Program-made: the position numbers and the translations under genes | Assembly: GCA_937992195.1 (NCBI GenBank) | Contig: CALKKV010000063.1 | Coordinates: forward strand, 1-49,766 | DNA from: an uncultured Gammaproteobacteria bacterium | GTDB lineage: Bacteria; Pseudomonadota; Gammaproteobacteria; Arenicellales; Poriferihabitantaceae | DNA length: 49,766 nucleotides | Reading direction: 5' to 3' | In this document: one piece after another, positions 41,322-49,358 of the stretch | Layout of the letters: each line of letters opens with the position of its first letter | Position numbering within the stretch: the stretch's first letter is position 1 | Notes under the pieces: model-generated | What the model saw: only the letters and a program-made list of their open reading frames with translations | Databases searched by the model: none | Told to the model about the DNA's origin: nothing

Positions 41322-42629
41322 ATGGCGAAAGATTTAGCGAAGATCGCAAAACAGAAAAAAATAGAGTACTTCCTGATTAGTTTCGTTGACCTGTTTGGCG
41401 TTTTACGCTCCAAGCTGGTGCCGGCTAGAGCGATTGGTGATATGCAGCGTGATGGTGCTGGATTTGCAGGGTTTGCTGCATGGCTTGATATGAGTCCAGC
41501 AGATGGTGATATGTTTGCAGTGCCTGATCCTGACAGTTTGATTCAGCTGCCTTGGAAAAAAGAAGTGGGCTGGTTGGCCAGCGATCTCTATTTAGATGGC
41601 AAGGCGATTGAAGCTTCGCCGCGGATCGCGCTGAAACGACAGATAGAAAAAGCCAAGTCGAAAGGAATGCGTATGAAGACGGGTGTCGAGTGCGAATACT
41701 TTTTGGTCAATAAAGACGGCACAGAAATATCGGATGATCAGGATACGCAATCAAAGCCTTGTTATGACCAGTCTGCTTTGATGCGGCGTTATGACGTGAT
41801 CACCGAAATTTGCGATGCAATGATAGAGCTGGGGTGGGGGCCTTATCAAAACGATCACGAAGACGCCAACGGGCAGTTTGAAATGAACTGGGACTACGAT
41901 GATTGTTTGGTCACTGCAGATCGTCATGTTTTCTTTAAGTATATGGTGCGACAAATTGCGGAGAATCATGGGTTGCGGGCGACATTTATGCCCAAGCCAT
42001 TTAGTCATTTAACCGGTAACGGTTGTCATGCCCATGTCTCGGTATGGAATACCAAGGGAGATAAGAACTTGTTTGCGGATAAAAAAGGTGAGCTAGGATT
42101 ATCGACCAAGGCTTATCAATTTCTTGGCGGGATTATGCATAACGTAGAGGAGCTAACTTCGATTTTTAATCCGACGGTGAATAGCTATAAGCGTATCAAT
42201 GCGCCGCGCACTTTATCAGGTGCAACCTGGTCACCGAACTCTGTCAGCTATGGCGGCAATAATAGAACCCACATGGTACGCATTCCTGACGCCGGCCGGT
42301 TCGAATTGCGATTGATGGACGGGGCAGCTAACCCTTATCTGATGCAGGCTGGGATTCTTGGCGCAGGACTTGACGGTTTAGCGAACAAGCGGGATCCTGG
42401 CAAGCGACTGGATATTAATATGTACGAGGAAGGGCACACTGTGAAGGGTCTGAAGAAGCTGCCGCTAAACTTGTTAGACGCGATTCGATTAACCCAAAAA
42501 GGTAAAGCTTTGAAAACTGCGATGGGCAAAGAATTGATTGATGCCTATTGCAAACTAAGAATGAAACAGTGGGAAGAGTACTCTTCGACAATCTCTGACT
42601 GGGAGCGTCAGAATACGCTCGACTGCTAG
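41322..42629 (+). CDS. Glutamine synthetase family protein, GlnT / gamma-glutamylmethylamide synthetase-like
   Basis: A 435-residue ligase with the family metal and ammonia sites: GVECEYFLV (about 120), an HEDANGQFE segment, NGCHAHVS, NSYKRINAPRTLSGATWSPN and RFELRLMDGAANPYL. It lacks the usual adenylylation-loop context of GlnA and is of the GlnT group that also holds GmaS, which makes gamma-glutamylmethylamide from methylamine. Next to mgsABC, a GmaS role is plausible, but ordinary or amine glutamine synthesis is possible. GAGG-rich leader before ATG. It ends before a strong terminator. Confidence 0.87.
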   Translation: MAKDLAKIAKQKKIEYFLISFVDLFGVLRSKLVPARAIGDMQRDGAGFAGFAAWLDMSPADGDMFAVPDPDSLIQLPWKKEVGWLASDLYLDGKAIEASPRIALKRQIEKAKSKGMRMKTGVECEYFLVNKDGTEISDDQDTQSKPCYDQSALMRRYDVITEICDAMIELGWGPYQNDHEDANGQFEMNWDYDDCLVTADRHVFFKYMVRQIAENHGLRATFMPKPFSHLTGNGCHAHVSVWNTKGDKNLFADKKGELGLSTKAYQFLGGIMHNVEELTSIFNPTVNSYKRINAPRTLSGATWSPNSVSYGGNNRTHMVRIPDAGRFELRLMDGAANPYLMQAGILGAGLDGLANKRDPGKRLDINMYEEGHTVKGLKKLPLNLLDAIRLTQKGKALKTAMGKELIDAYCKLRMKQWEEYSSTISDWERQNTLDC

Positions 42630-42653
42630 CTTAATACGTTGAGTTATCAATGC

Positions 42654-42683
42654 AAAAAAACGCGGTTGTCACCGTGTTTTTTT
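42654..42683 (+). terminator. Intrinsic terminator after the mgs/glutamine synthetase operon
   Basis: ACGCGGT (42660-42666), loop TGTC, ACCGTGT (42671-42677) form a 7-base stem (one G-T pair) followed by a run of T to 42683 and preceded by A's, which also allows a longer A/T stem. It lies 25 bases after the stop and marks the end of the operon. Confidence 0.75.
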
Positions 42684-42764
42684 GATTATGTCTGTTTACT
42701 TTGCTGCGTTTGGTGCCATGCACCTTTTTCCGCTGGGATAGTTTTCTCTCAATAGGACTCATTG

Positions 42765-43808
42765 ATGAAAGCAGTTGTATACGAACAATTTGGTGTTGCT
42801 CCTGTCATTCAGACGCTAGCTGATCCGACACCTGAAGTGAATGGTGTGGTGATCAAGGTAGAGGCTTCGGGCGTGTGTCGGAGTGATTGGCACGGTTGGG
42901 GCGGACATGATCCGGATATCCAGCTGCCGCATATCCCTGGCCACGAGCTGTCTGGTGTTATTGCAGCAGTGGGCGCGGGGACGCAAAAATGGCAGGTGGG
43001 AGATCGAGTCACCGTGCCGTTTGTCGGCGGTTGTGGGGTATGTAATGAATGCCATACGGGTAATCAGCAGGTATGTGATAACCAATTCCAGCCCGGCTTT
43101 AATCAATGGGGATCGTTCGCGCAATTTGTGCGGATAGATAATGCCGATTTAAATCTTGTGGCCTTGCCAGACGACATGGAATTCGCTACCGCCGCAGCTC
43201 TCGGTTGCCGATTTATTACGGCGTATCGCGGTGTGGTCGATCAAGGAAGCGTGTCCCACGGTCAATGGATTGCTGTGCATGGCTGCGGTGGAGTGGGTTT
43301 GTCTGCAGTAATGATTGCAAAGGCTATTGGTGCGCGCGTGATTGCGATAGATATCAACGACAGCAGTCTTAAACTCGCCGCTAAGCTCGGTGCCGAAGTT
43401 CTTGTCAATGCAGAGGATGTGTCAGATGTGGTTGAAGCAGTTCAAGAAACATCGAACGGAGGCGCCCATGTTTCTATTGATGCGCTTGGGATTAAATTAA
43501 CCTGTGTAAATTCGATCCGCTGCCTACGAAAGCGCGGCCGCCATATTCAGCTGGGCTGGATGTTGGGAGACGATCGCACGCCAGAAATACCGATGGATTT
43601 GGTGATGGGTGCTGAACTCGAAATTATTGGCAGCCATGGCATGCAAGCCCATCGCTATGGTCCAATGATGGAAATGATTGCTGCGGGAAAGTTAAGTCCT
43701 GAAAAACTAATTTTTGAGAGAATTAATCTGCAACAATCTATCAGCGCGCTTGCTGATTTTGAAAAACAGCAGCGCGCTGGTATATCAATCATTACAGACT
43801 TTAGTTAA
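42765..43808 (+). CDS. Zinc-dependent alcohol dehydrogenase (MDR family)
   Basis: A 347-residue NAD(P)-dependent dehydrogenase. Catalytic zinc ligands are in GVCRSDWHGW and GHELSG (about 40-63), structural zinc cysteines in GGCGVCNECHTGNQQVC (about 90-107), and the cofactor fold in HGCGGVGLSAVMIAKAIGA (about 167-185). ATG at 42765 follows AGGA at good spacing; a TTG three bases earlier is ignored. The long-chain or short-chain alcohol, polyol or aldehyde substrate cannot be told. It is separated from the glutamine synthetase operon by the terminator. Confidence 0.9.
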   Translation: MKAVVYEQFGVAPVIQTLADPTPEVNGVVIKVEASGVCRSDWHGWGGHDPDIQLPHIPGHELSGVIAAVGAGTQKWQVGDRVTVPFVGGCGVCNECHTGNQQVCDNQFQPGFNQWGSFAQFVRIDNADLNLVALPDDMEFATAAALGCRFITAYRGVVDQGSVSHGQWIAVHGCGGVGLSAVMIAKAIGARVIAIDINDSSLKLAAKLGAEVLVNAEDVSDVVEAVQETSNGGAHVSIDALGIKLTCVNSIRCLRKRGRHIQLGWMLGDDRTPEIPMDLVMGAELEIIGSHGMQAHRYGPMMEMIAAGKLSPEKLIFERINLQQSISALADFEKQQRAGISIITDFS

Positions 43809-43832
43809 TTTAGTTTGGACCTGCCAACTAAA
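43809..43832. terminator. Candidate bidirectional hairpin
   Basis: TTTAGTT-T-GG and CC-AACTAAA pair (9 base pairs, one bulge) around the loop ACCTG, in the 53-base gap between convergent genes. No long T-run follows, so confidence is limited. Confidence 0.4.
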
Positions 43833-43861
43833 CTATGACATAGCAAAAAGAGCGAGCAAAG

Positions 43862-45103
43862 TTAAACGCCAGCATGCACAGCATTGAGTGTCTCGATAAC
43901 TCTATCGACTTCATCTTGTGTGTTGTAGTGAGCAAAACTCACTCGGAGGACGCCGTCTTCCGTATTTGAAACACCTGCGTGTTCTAGCAGCCGAGTTGCA
44001 TAAAAATCGCCATGGCCCGCAGCGATATCTGCTTTTGCCAAAGCTTCAGACATGGCTGAAGAAGACAGCTTGCTTGACGTTAGTGCAATATTTGCTTCGC
44101 GTCCATTCATTGTATCTCGCCCAACAATAGTTAACGGGAGGGATGCAATGCCCTGCAAAAAATGCGCACAGATTTCACTTTCGTGGTTATGCATCAGCGC
44201 CGAGACAGCCTGCGCTTTTTCATAGAGCGTGGTCGCCTCGTTTCCAATATGATGGTCATAGCTATTACTAAAATAGACGCCAAGCCCATCCAATGCGGCA
44301 ATTGACGCATGGTCGGGACCGGCCGCATCGAAGCGTTTTTCAGGGTAGTGCAAATTAAAGTAGTGGCATTGAGGATCTAGTTGATCTGCAAAATCTGCTG
44401 CAACAAACATGATTCCCAGGTGCGTCGCGTAGGTTTTATAAGTCGAGAAGCCGTAAGCATCAGGCAGCAGGGTGGGGATGTCTGGCCATTGATGCGGTGC
44501 GAAAGAAACACCGTCAACGACGACCCGTATTCCGCGCGGTCTTGCGATTGCAATCACTTGCTCAACCGGATTGATAGTGCCCACTATATTGGAGCTGTGG
44601 GTCATACAAATGACTTTGACTGAATCATCGATCAGCGCCTCTAGCTGCGCAATATCCAGTTCACCATTTTTCTCGATTGGCCAGTGGTGCAGATCAGCCT
44701 GCTGTCGGTGGCAGAGGCGTTCCCAAGCACCTATATTCGCTTCGTGATCCTGCTGGGTCACAATAACGCTGTCTCCCTGGTGGACAATCGCCTGACAGGC
44801 AACCGCTAAAGTATTAAAGTTCTGTGTGGTTGAAGGACCAATCGTAACAGTACCTTTGTCGACGCCAAGTAACTCAGCCATGGTGTTTCGTCCAGCATCC
44901 ATCTGTTCACCAGCTGCATGACAGATCTCGCTGGCACCATACGGCTGCACTTTATTGGCGCTATAGAAGTGCATATATTGTTCAAGCACAGGCCTTGCAA
45001 CATAGCTGCCTCCCGCATTCTCAAAAAAGGCTGTTTTCGCTGGCAGAGGGTGTTCGAATGCCGGAAAGCAATTGCGCACAAAATCTAAGTCGAGTTTTTT
45101 CAT
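43862..45103 (-). CDS. Cysteine desulfurase-like class V aminotransferase
   Basis: A 413-residue PLP enzyme of fold type I. N-terminal FENAGGSYVARPVLEQY is typical of the cysteine desulfurase-like subgroup. The PLP Lys is likely that in GFSTYKTYATHLG near residue 225, with the cofactor Asp in VVVDGVSFAPHQWPDI and the His in TQQDHEANIG. It lacks the conserved C-terminal catalytic Cys loop that I would expect for IscS/SufS and is not in an isc/suf operon, so desulfurase activity is unproved. It stands alone. Confidence 0.83.
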   Translation of the reverse strand: MKKLDLDFVRNCFPAFEHPLPAKTAFFENAGGSYVARPVLEQYMHFYSANKVQPYGASEICHAAGEQMDAGRNTMAELLGVDKGTVTIGPSTTQNFNTLAVACQAIVHQGDSVIVTQQDHEANIGAWERLCHRQQADLHHWPIEKNGELDIAQLEALIDDSVKVICMTHSSNIVGTINPVEQVIAIARPRGIRVVVDGVSFAPHQWPDIPTLLPDAYGFSTYKTYATHLGIMFVAADFADQLDPQCHYFNLHYPEKRFDAAGPDHASIAALDGLGVYFSNSYDHHIGNEATTLYEKAQAVSALMHNHESEICAHFLQGIASLPLTIVGRDTMNGREANIALTSSKLSSSAMSEALAKADIAAGHGDFYATRLLEHAGVSNTEDGVLRVSFAHYNTQDEVDRVIETLNAVHAGV

Positions 45104-45247
45104 GGGTTATTATTGTAAATAGGTGAAACCAGTGTCTCTTTGAACGCTGTTTCTGTCAATCACTCCTCCGTCGCCTGAGTAGCTTGATTGCAAAATAACG
45201 AAAAGCAGTTTACACAGATTCTGCTTCGGTTTATCGTGACGATGGTT

Positions 45248-45253
45248 TACAAT
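45248..45253 (+). promoter_or_regulatory. Candidate -10 box for SRP RNA
   Basis: TACAAT lies about 25 bases upstream of the start of the RNA fold; TTCGGT at 45225-45230, 17 bases upstream, is a weak -35 candidate. Predicted by eye only. Confidence 0.3.
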
Positions 45254-45275
45254 CGCCACAGAGGCTTGATCATCT

Positions 45276-45392
45276 ATGGCGGTGAAAACTGGTCTCCCTG
45301 GTGGCGATACGTTGTGAACCCGGTCAGGTCCGGAAGGAAGCAGCCGCAGCAGCCGATTCGGGTGCCAGGGTAAGGCTGGTTGGACCCGCCAC
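45276..45392 (+). ncRNA. ffs: Signal recognition particle RNA, bacterial small (4.5S) type
   Basis: The universal SRP apical core GGTCAGGTCCGGAAGGAAGCAGCC is present at 45332-45355 (core read as GTCAGGTCCGGAAGG and AGCAGCC), with the FtsY/Ffh-binding internal loops, and the flanks form the long hairpin: GGCGG (45278-45282) pairs with CCGCC (45386-45390). The size of about 115 bases is that of E. coli 4.5S RNA. With Ffh it targets membrane proteins to the translocon. Ends are approximate. It lies upstream of dnaX, as in several Gammaproteobacteria. Confidence 0.95.
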
Positions 45393-45574
45393 CTCTTTCA
45401 ATTTCTCTCCCGACTGCGTCTACAATGGTGTTGCTCGAATAGTTCCTATCGTCCATTGGCTTGTTTTTACTCTAAGATTGCTTGGTAAATGATTCTCTTG
45501 TTGTTTACAAAATATCTGGAGATTCCGGCGAAAAATGACATTACTCTGAGTGTCTGGGAAGGTAAAATAGAGGC

Positions 45575-47491
45575 ATGAGTTATCAAGCATTAGCGAGAAA
45601 GTGGCGTCCACAGTCTTTTGAAGAAGTTATTGGGCAAGATCATGTGGTGTCTGCTTTGGCAAATGCGCTCGATTCTGAACGCGTCCATCATGCATATCTG
45701 TTCACTGGTACCAGGGGGGTTGGTAAAACCACCTTGGCGAGAATATTTGCGCGTGCACTGAATTGTGAAAATGGGGTGAGTGCCTCGCCTTGTGGCCAAT
45801 GCAACGCATGTGTTGGGGTTACTCAGGGAAATTATATTGACTTGATCGAGGTCGACGCGGCCTCCAGAACACGGGTAGATGATACGCGCGAGCTGCTCGA
45901 TAATGTGCAATACGCGCCGACACTTGGCCGCTATAAGATCTATCTAATTGATGAGGTGCACATGCTCTCCACCCATAGCTTTAACGCTTTGTTAAAGACT
46001 TTGGAAGAGCCACCCGAGCATGTGAAATTTTTACTCGCGACCACCGACCCGCAGAAGCTCCCTGCGACAATTCTATCTCGCTGTATCCAGTTTAATTTGA
46101 AAGCGATGGATATTGAACGGCTTTACGGTCAGCTCGAGAAGATTTTGACAGCTGAAATAATGCCCTTTGAATCAGAAGCGTTAAAGGTGATCGCACGTTC
46201 AGCGGATGGCAGTGTTCGCGATGCGCTAAGTTTGCTGGATCAGGCAATTGCCTTTGGAAAGGGTCAGGTTCAAACCGACCAGGTGCGATCGATGCTGGGG
46301 ATGATTGACCGGGAATTTACCCGTCAATTGTTACTGGATATTTGCGCCAATAACCCCACTTCGGTCATGCAAACGGTTAGTGCTCTGGCAGAAAGGTCCG
46401 TGGATTTCGTTTCTGCAATGGATGACATACTAACGACACTTCACCATATAGCGCTGCAGCATGTAGCGCCGGAAGCTGTGGTTGCGAAAGGAGTTGATAC
46501 GGAGCGTGTTGAAGCCTTAGCTGCGCTGTGCGATCCGGAGCTCACCCAACTACTTTATCAAATAGCGTTGATTGGTAAACGAGATTTACCAATGGCTCCA
46601 GATCCACGAACTGGGTTCGAAATGGCGCTTTTGCGGATGACAAGCTTTCAGCCGCAGTCGGTGTCGATAACAAATCCTTCGGCTGAGAGTAGAGCTGAGA
46701 CTTCACAGCTCACGGGTTCAAGTCATGCGCAATCGTCTTCCACTGACTCTCGTGCCAGTAGCAGCAGTCGCATTCAAAGAGATCCAGCTGTGGTTAAAAG
46801 TCAATCTGGAACAACCACGCTTACTGATTCTTCTGGGCAAGCAAATACTGAGCAAAAAGAGACGCAGTCTTCGAAAGTCTCGAGAAGGAAATTTATTGAG
46901 CGCCCACAATCCGTTTCTCTGTCATCGGATACAAGCAAAGCTGCTGCAACGCTCAGTGCCGTAGAGCCGTCTCCTGCAATTGATTTACCGATTGACAATC
47001 CGCCCGCGATGGCGGAAATACCTCCTGAATTCCTGGAGCAAACGATACCTCAAGATCCAGCCTCTCCAGCAGTTTTTGATTGCGCAGGATTGAAAACAAT
47101 GCAAGGGTGGACTTCGTATGCTGAGACAAGCGGGCTCGATGGTATTGCTAAAGAGCTTGCCATGAATATGGTGCCGCGCGAAGAGGTAGATGGTGTGCTG
47201 ACACTGGTTTTGGATGAGCGCTCTCAACATCTCTTTAATGAAGCGAGATTGAAGAAAATTAATCAGCATCTTTCTGCCATCTCTGGTGGTACTGCCCCGG
47301 CAATATCGGTATCAATTGAGTCGATTGAGAACGAAGATATGGAAACCCCATCTTTGCAGAAACAACGAATTGTCGCTGAGACTCAGCAAGCAGCGGAACA
47401 GACGTTTCGAGAAGATCCGAATGTACAAGAGCTGGTGAACTTGTTTGATGCTGAAATTATTGAGGACTCGGTGCGCCCCGCGGTCGATTAG
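45575..47491 (+). CDS. dnaX: DNA polymerase III subunits gamma/tau
   Basis: The clamp-loader ATPase, 638 residues. Walker A TGTRGVGKTTLA (about 44-55), a zinc module with four Cys in the CENGV..CGQCNAC region (about 64-79), DEVHMLS (Walker B, about 126) and the SRC motif ILSRCIQF mark domains I-II. A low-complexity Ser/Thr/Gln linker (about 350-500) leads to the tau C-terminal domain that binds polymerase alpha and DnaB. A CAA AAA GAG stretch at 46853-46861, near codon 427, sits where E. coli dnaX frameshifts to make gamma; see findings. First gene of dnaX-ybaB-recR. Confidence 0.96.
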   Translation: MSYQALARKWRPQSFEEVIGQDHVVSALANALDSERVHHAYLFTGTRGVGKTTLARIFARALNCENGVSASPCGQCNACVGVTQGNYIDLIEVDAASRTRVDDTRELLDNVQYAPTLGRYKIYLIDEVHMLSTHSFNALLKTLEEPPEHVKFLLATTDPQKLPATILSRCIQFNLKAMDIERLYGQLEKILTAEIMPFESEALKVIARSADGSVRDALSLLDQAIAFGKGQVQTDQVRSMLGMIDREFTRQLLLDICANNPTSVMQTVSALAERSVDFVSAMDDILTTLHHIALQHVAPEAVVAKGVDTERVEALAALCDPELTQLLYQIALIGKRDLPMAPDPRTGFEMALLRMTSFQPQSVSITNPSAESRAETSQLTGSSHAQSSSTDSRASSSSRIQRDPAVVKSQSGTTTLTDSSGQANTEQKETQSSKVSRRKFIERPQSVSLSSDTSKAAATLSAVEPSPAIDLPIDNPPAMAEIPPEFLEQTIPQDPASPAVFDCAGLKTMQGWTSYAETSGLDGIAKELAMNMVPREEVDGVLTLVLDERSQHLFNEARLKKINQHLSAISGGTAPAISVSIESIENEDMETPSLQKQRIVAETQQAAEQTFREDPNVQELVNLFDAEIIEDSVRPAVD

Positions 47492-47515
47492 TACTAACGA
47501 AAATAGAGGTTAAAA

Positions 47516-47836
47516 ATGAAAAATCAGCTTGGCAATATGATGAAGCAAGCGCAAGCTATGCAGGAAAATATGAAAGCTGCGCAGGCCGAGTTGGCCAATA
47601 TGGAAGTTACCGGAGTATCGGGTGCCGGAATGGTCGAAGTTGTGATGACCTGTCGCCACGATGTTCGTAAAGTGACGGTTGATCCTGCTCTAATGGAAGA
47701 TGATAAAGAAGTGTTGGAAGATCTAATCGCAGCGGCAATGAACGATGCCGTGCGCAAGGTAGAGAAAGCGTCCGAAGAAAAGATGGGTAGCTTAACTGCT
47801 GGCCTGAATATTCCCGGGCTCAATCTCGGTTTGTAA
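47516..47836 (+). CDS. ybaB: YbaB/EbfC family nucleoid-associated protein
   Basis: A 106-residue DNA-binding protein that forms tweezer-like dimers. The N-terminal helix [20 protein letters not shown] and the strand [22 protein letters not shown], ending with [15 protein letters not shown], match the family. It lies 24 bases after dnaX, and its stop overlaps the recR start by one base (TAATG), the standard dnaX-ybaB-recR operon. Confidence 0.96.
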   Translation: MKNQLGNMMKQAQAMQENMKAAQAELANMEVTGVSGAGMVEVVMTCRHDVRKVTVDPALMEDDKEVLEDLIAAAMNDAVRKVEKASEEKMGSLTAGLNIPGLNLGL

Positions 47837-48438
47837 TGACCGACCCACAGTCCGTTTCAACTCTGCGAGAAGCATTACAGCGACTACCCGGTATCGGGCC
47901 GAAGTCTGCTCAGCGTATGGCGTTCCAATTGTTGGAACGCGACCGCGAGGGTGCACAACAAATCAGCGAGGCGATTCGTCATGCGTTGCTGAAGGTGAAT
48001 CATTGCGAACGTTGTAATAACTTCAGTGAAACCCCGCTTTGTGTGATTTGTGAATCATCGCGTCGTGATGCCAGTCGTCTATGCGTTGTGGAGACGCCAG
48101 CGGATCTGGAGGCGATAGAGCAAGCTGGTATCTATCACGGGCTATATTTCGTGTTGATGGGGAATCTCTCTCCGCTGGACGATATCGGTCCGGACCAACT
48201 TGGTCTGGATCATCTAGTGAAGCTGGTGGACAGCGCAGACATTGAAGAAATGATCCTGGCGACGAATTTAACCATGGAGGGCCAGGCTACCTCGGATTTT
48301 ATTATTAACCTGATGGAGTCTAGAGGAATTCGGGTTTCGCGTTTGGCCCGTGGTCTGCCAATGGGAGGAGAACTCGAGTATATGGATCCAGGTACATTGA
48401 ATCAGGCATTTTCAGATCGTAAATCTGTTGAAGGTTAA
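47836..48438 (+). CDS. recR: Recombination protein RecR
   Basis: A 200-residue protein that loads RecA with RecF/RecO at single-strand gaps. It has the helix-hairpin-helix RLPGIGPKSAQRMAF (about 14-28), the zinc finger CERCNNFSETPLCVIC (about 57-72), and the TOPRIM domain with CVVETPADLEAIEQ and a C-terminal Walker-like GLPMGGELEYMD. Length and order match the family. It overlaps the ybaB stop. Confidence 0.97.
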   Translation: MTDPQSVSTLREALQRLPGIGPKSAQRMAFQLLERDREGAQQISEAIRHALLKVNHCERCNNFSETPLCVICESSRRDASRLCVVETPADLEAIEQAGIYHGLYFVLMGNLSPLDDIGPDQLGLDHLVKLVDSADIEEMILATNLTMEGQATSDFIINLMESRGIRVSRLARGLPMGGELEYMDPGTLNQAFSDRKSVEG

Positions 48439-48462
48439 GCTGGCTATTTAGGTGACATCTGG

Positions 48463-49293
48463 ATGATTGACGATAGTCTAGAGGCTGTGGTTCAACGTTA
48501 TGCCGCTTGTATTGAATATTGCGGCGTTGAGTATTCAGGGTGGCAACGACAAAAAAACGCGCCTTCAGTGCAAGCAGCGGTTGAGAACGCTATTTCACAG
48601 GTTGCGAACCATGATGTCGCAGTCACAACAGCTGGCAGAACGGATACAGGGGTGCATGGAATAGGTCAAATTATTCATTTTGATTCAAATAGTCACAGAG
48701 AGGAATACAACTGGAATCGTGGTATCAATACTGCGCTGCCCCGGGATATCTCTTTGATTTGGTGTAAGTCTATAGCCGCTGATTTTCATGCTCGATTTAG
48801 TGCCCGGCAGCGCAGCTATCGTTATATTTTACTCAACCGAGATGTTCGTCCTTCCTATCTGTCTGGTCGGGTAACCTGGTATAGAAACGCGCTGTCTATT
48901 GAGAGGATGCAGCAGGCTGCAGCAAGTTTGCTCGGTAAGCACGACTTTTCAGCGTTTCGAGCTGCCGGTTGTCAATCAAAGAACCCGGTCAAAGAGTTAA
49001 GACAGTTAGATGTACACCAACAGGGAGAGTGGTTTTGGTTTGACGTTACCGCCGATGGGTTTTTACATCATATGGTGCGAAACCTTGTTGGGGTTTTGTG
49101 CAAAATTGGTACTGGAGAAGCAGAAATAACTTGGGCGAAAACAGTGTTGGATAGTCGCGATCGTAAGATTGGGGGAGTGACGTTTCCACCCGATGGATTG
49201 TATTTTGCTAAAGTAGATTATGATCCCAAATATCGATTGCCACCGCCGCCGCCAGTATGCCAATTTTGGTCAGATTCTCTGGGTAGTAATTGA
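48463..49293 (+). CDS. truA: tRNA pseudouridine(38-40) synthase TruA
   Basis: It makes pseudouridine at positions 38-40 of the tRNA anticodon arm. The catalytic Asp61 is in GRTDTGVHG, with YSGWQRQ near residue 24 and the C-terminal FLHHMVRNLVGVL and GLYFAKVDY. Length 276 is usual. It follows recR by 24 bases and precedes trpF, matching the truA-trpF order seen in Pseudomonas and relatives. Confidence 0.96.
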   Translation: MIDDSLEAVVQRYAACIEYCGVEYSGWQRQKNAPSVQAAVENAISQVANHDVAVTTAGRTDTGVHGIGQIIHFDSNSHREEYNWNRGINTALPRDISLIWCKSIAADFHARFSARQRSYRYILLNRDVRPSYLSGRVTWYRNALSIERMQQAAASLLGKHDFSAFRAAGCQSKNPVKELRQLDVHQQGEWFWFDVTADGFLHHMVRNLVGVLCKIGTGEAEITWAKTVLDSRDRKIGGVTFPPDGLYFAKVDYDPKYRLPPPPPVCQFWSDSLGSN

Positions 49294-49321
49294 ATTAAAT
49301 CAATGTTTTATCTAATTTATT

Positions 49322-49330
49322 TGATATAAT
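49322..49330 (+). promoter_or_regulatory. Extended -10 promoter candidate for trpF
   Basis: TGATATAAT is a perfect extended -10 element (TG-n-TATAAT), 28 bases upstream of the trpF GTG start; no -35 match is needed for this type. It suggests trpF can be transcribed apart from truA. Confidence 0.45.
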
Positions 49331-49358
49331 TCAAAGCTTAGATGTAAAGAGATAATTA

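Noticed and set aside
45188..45373. Open frame of 61 codons over the SRP RNA
   Set aside because: It runs through the conserved SRP RNA core and is explained by the RNA gene.
46800..46960. Ser/Thr/Gln-rich dnaX linker as a sign of recombination or a broken gene
   Set aside because: The DnaX linker between domain III and the tau domains is normally low complexity, and the frame is intact.
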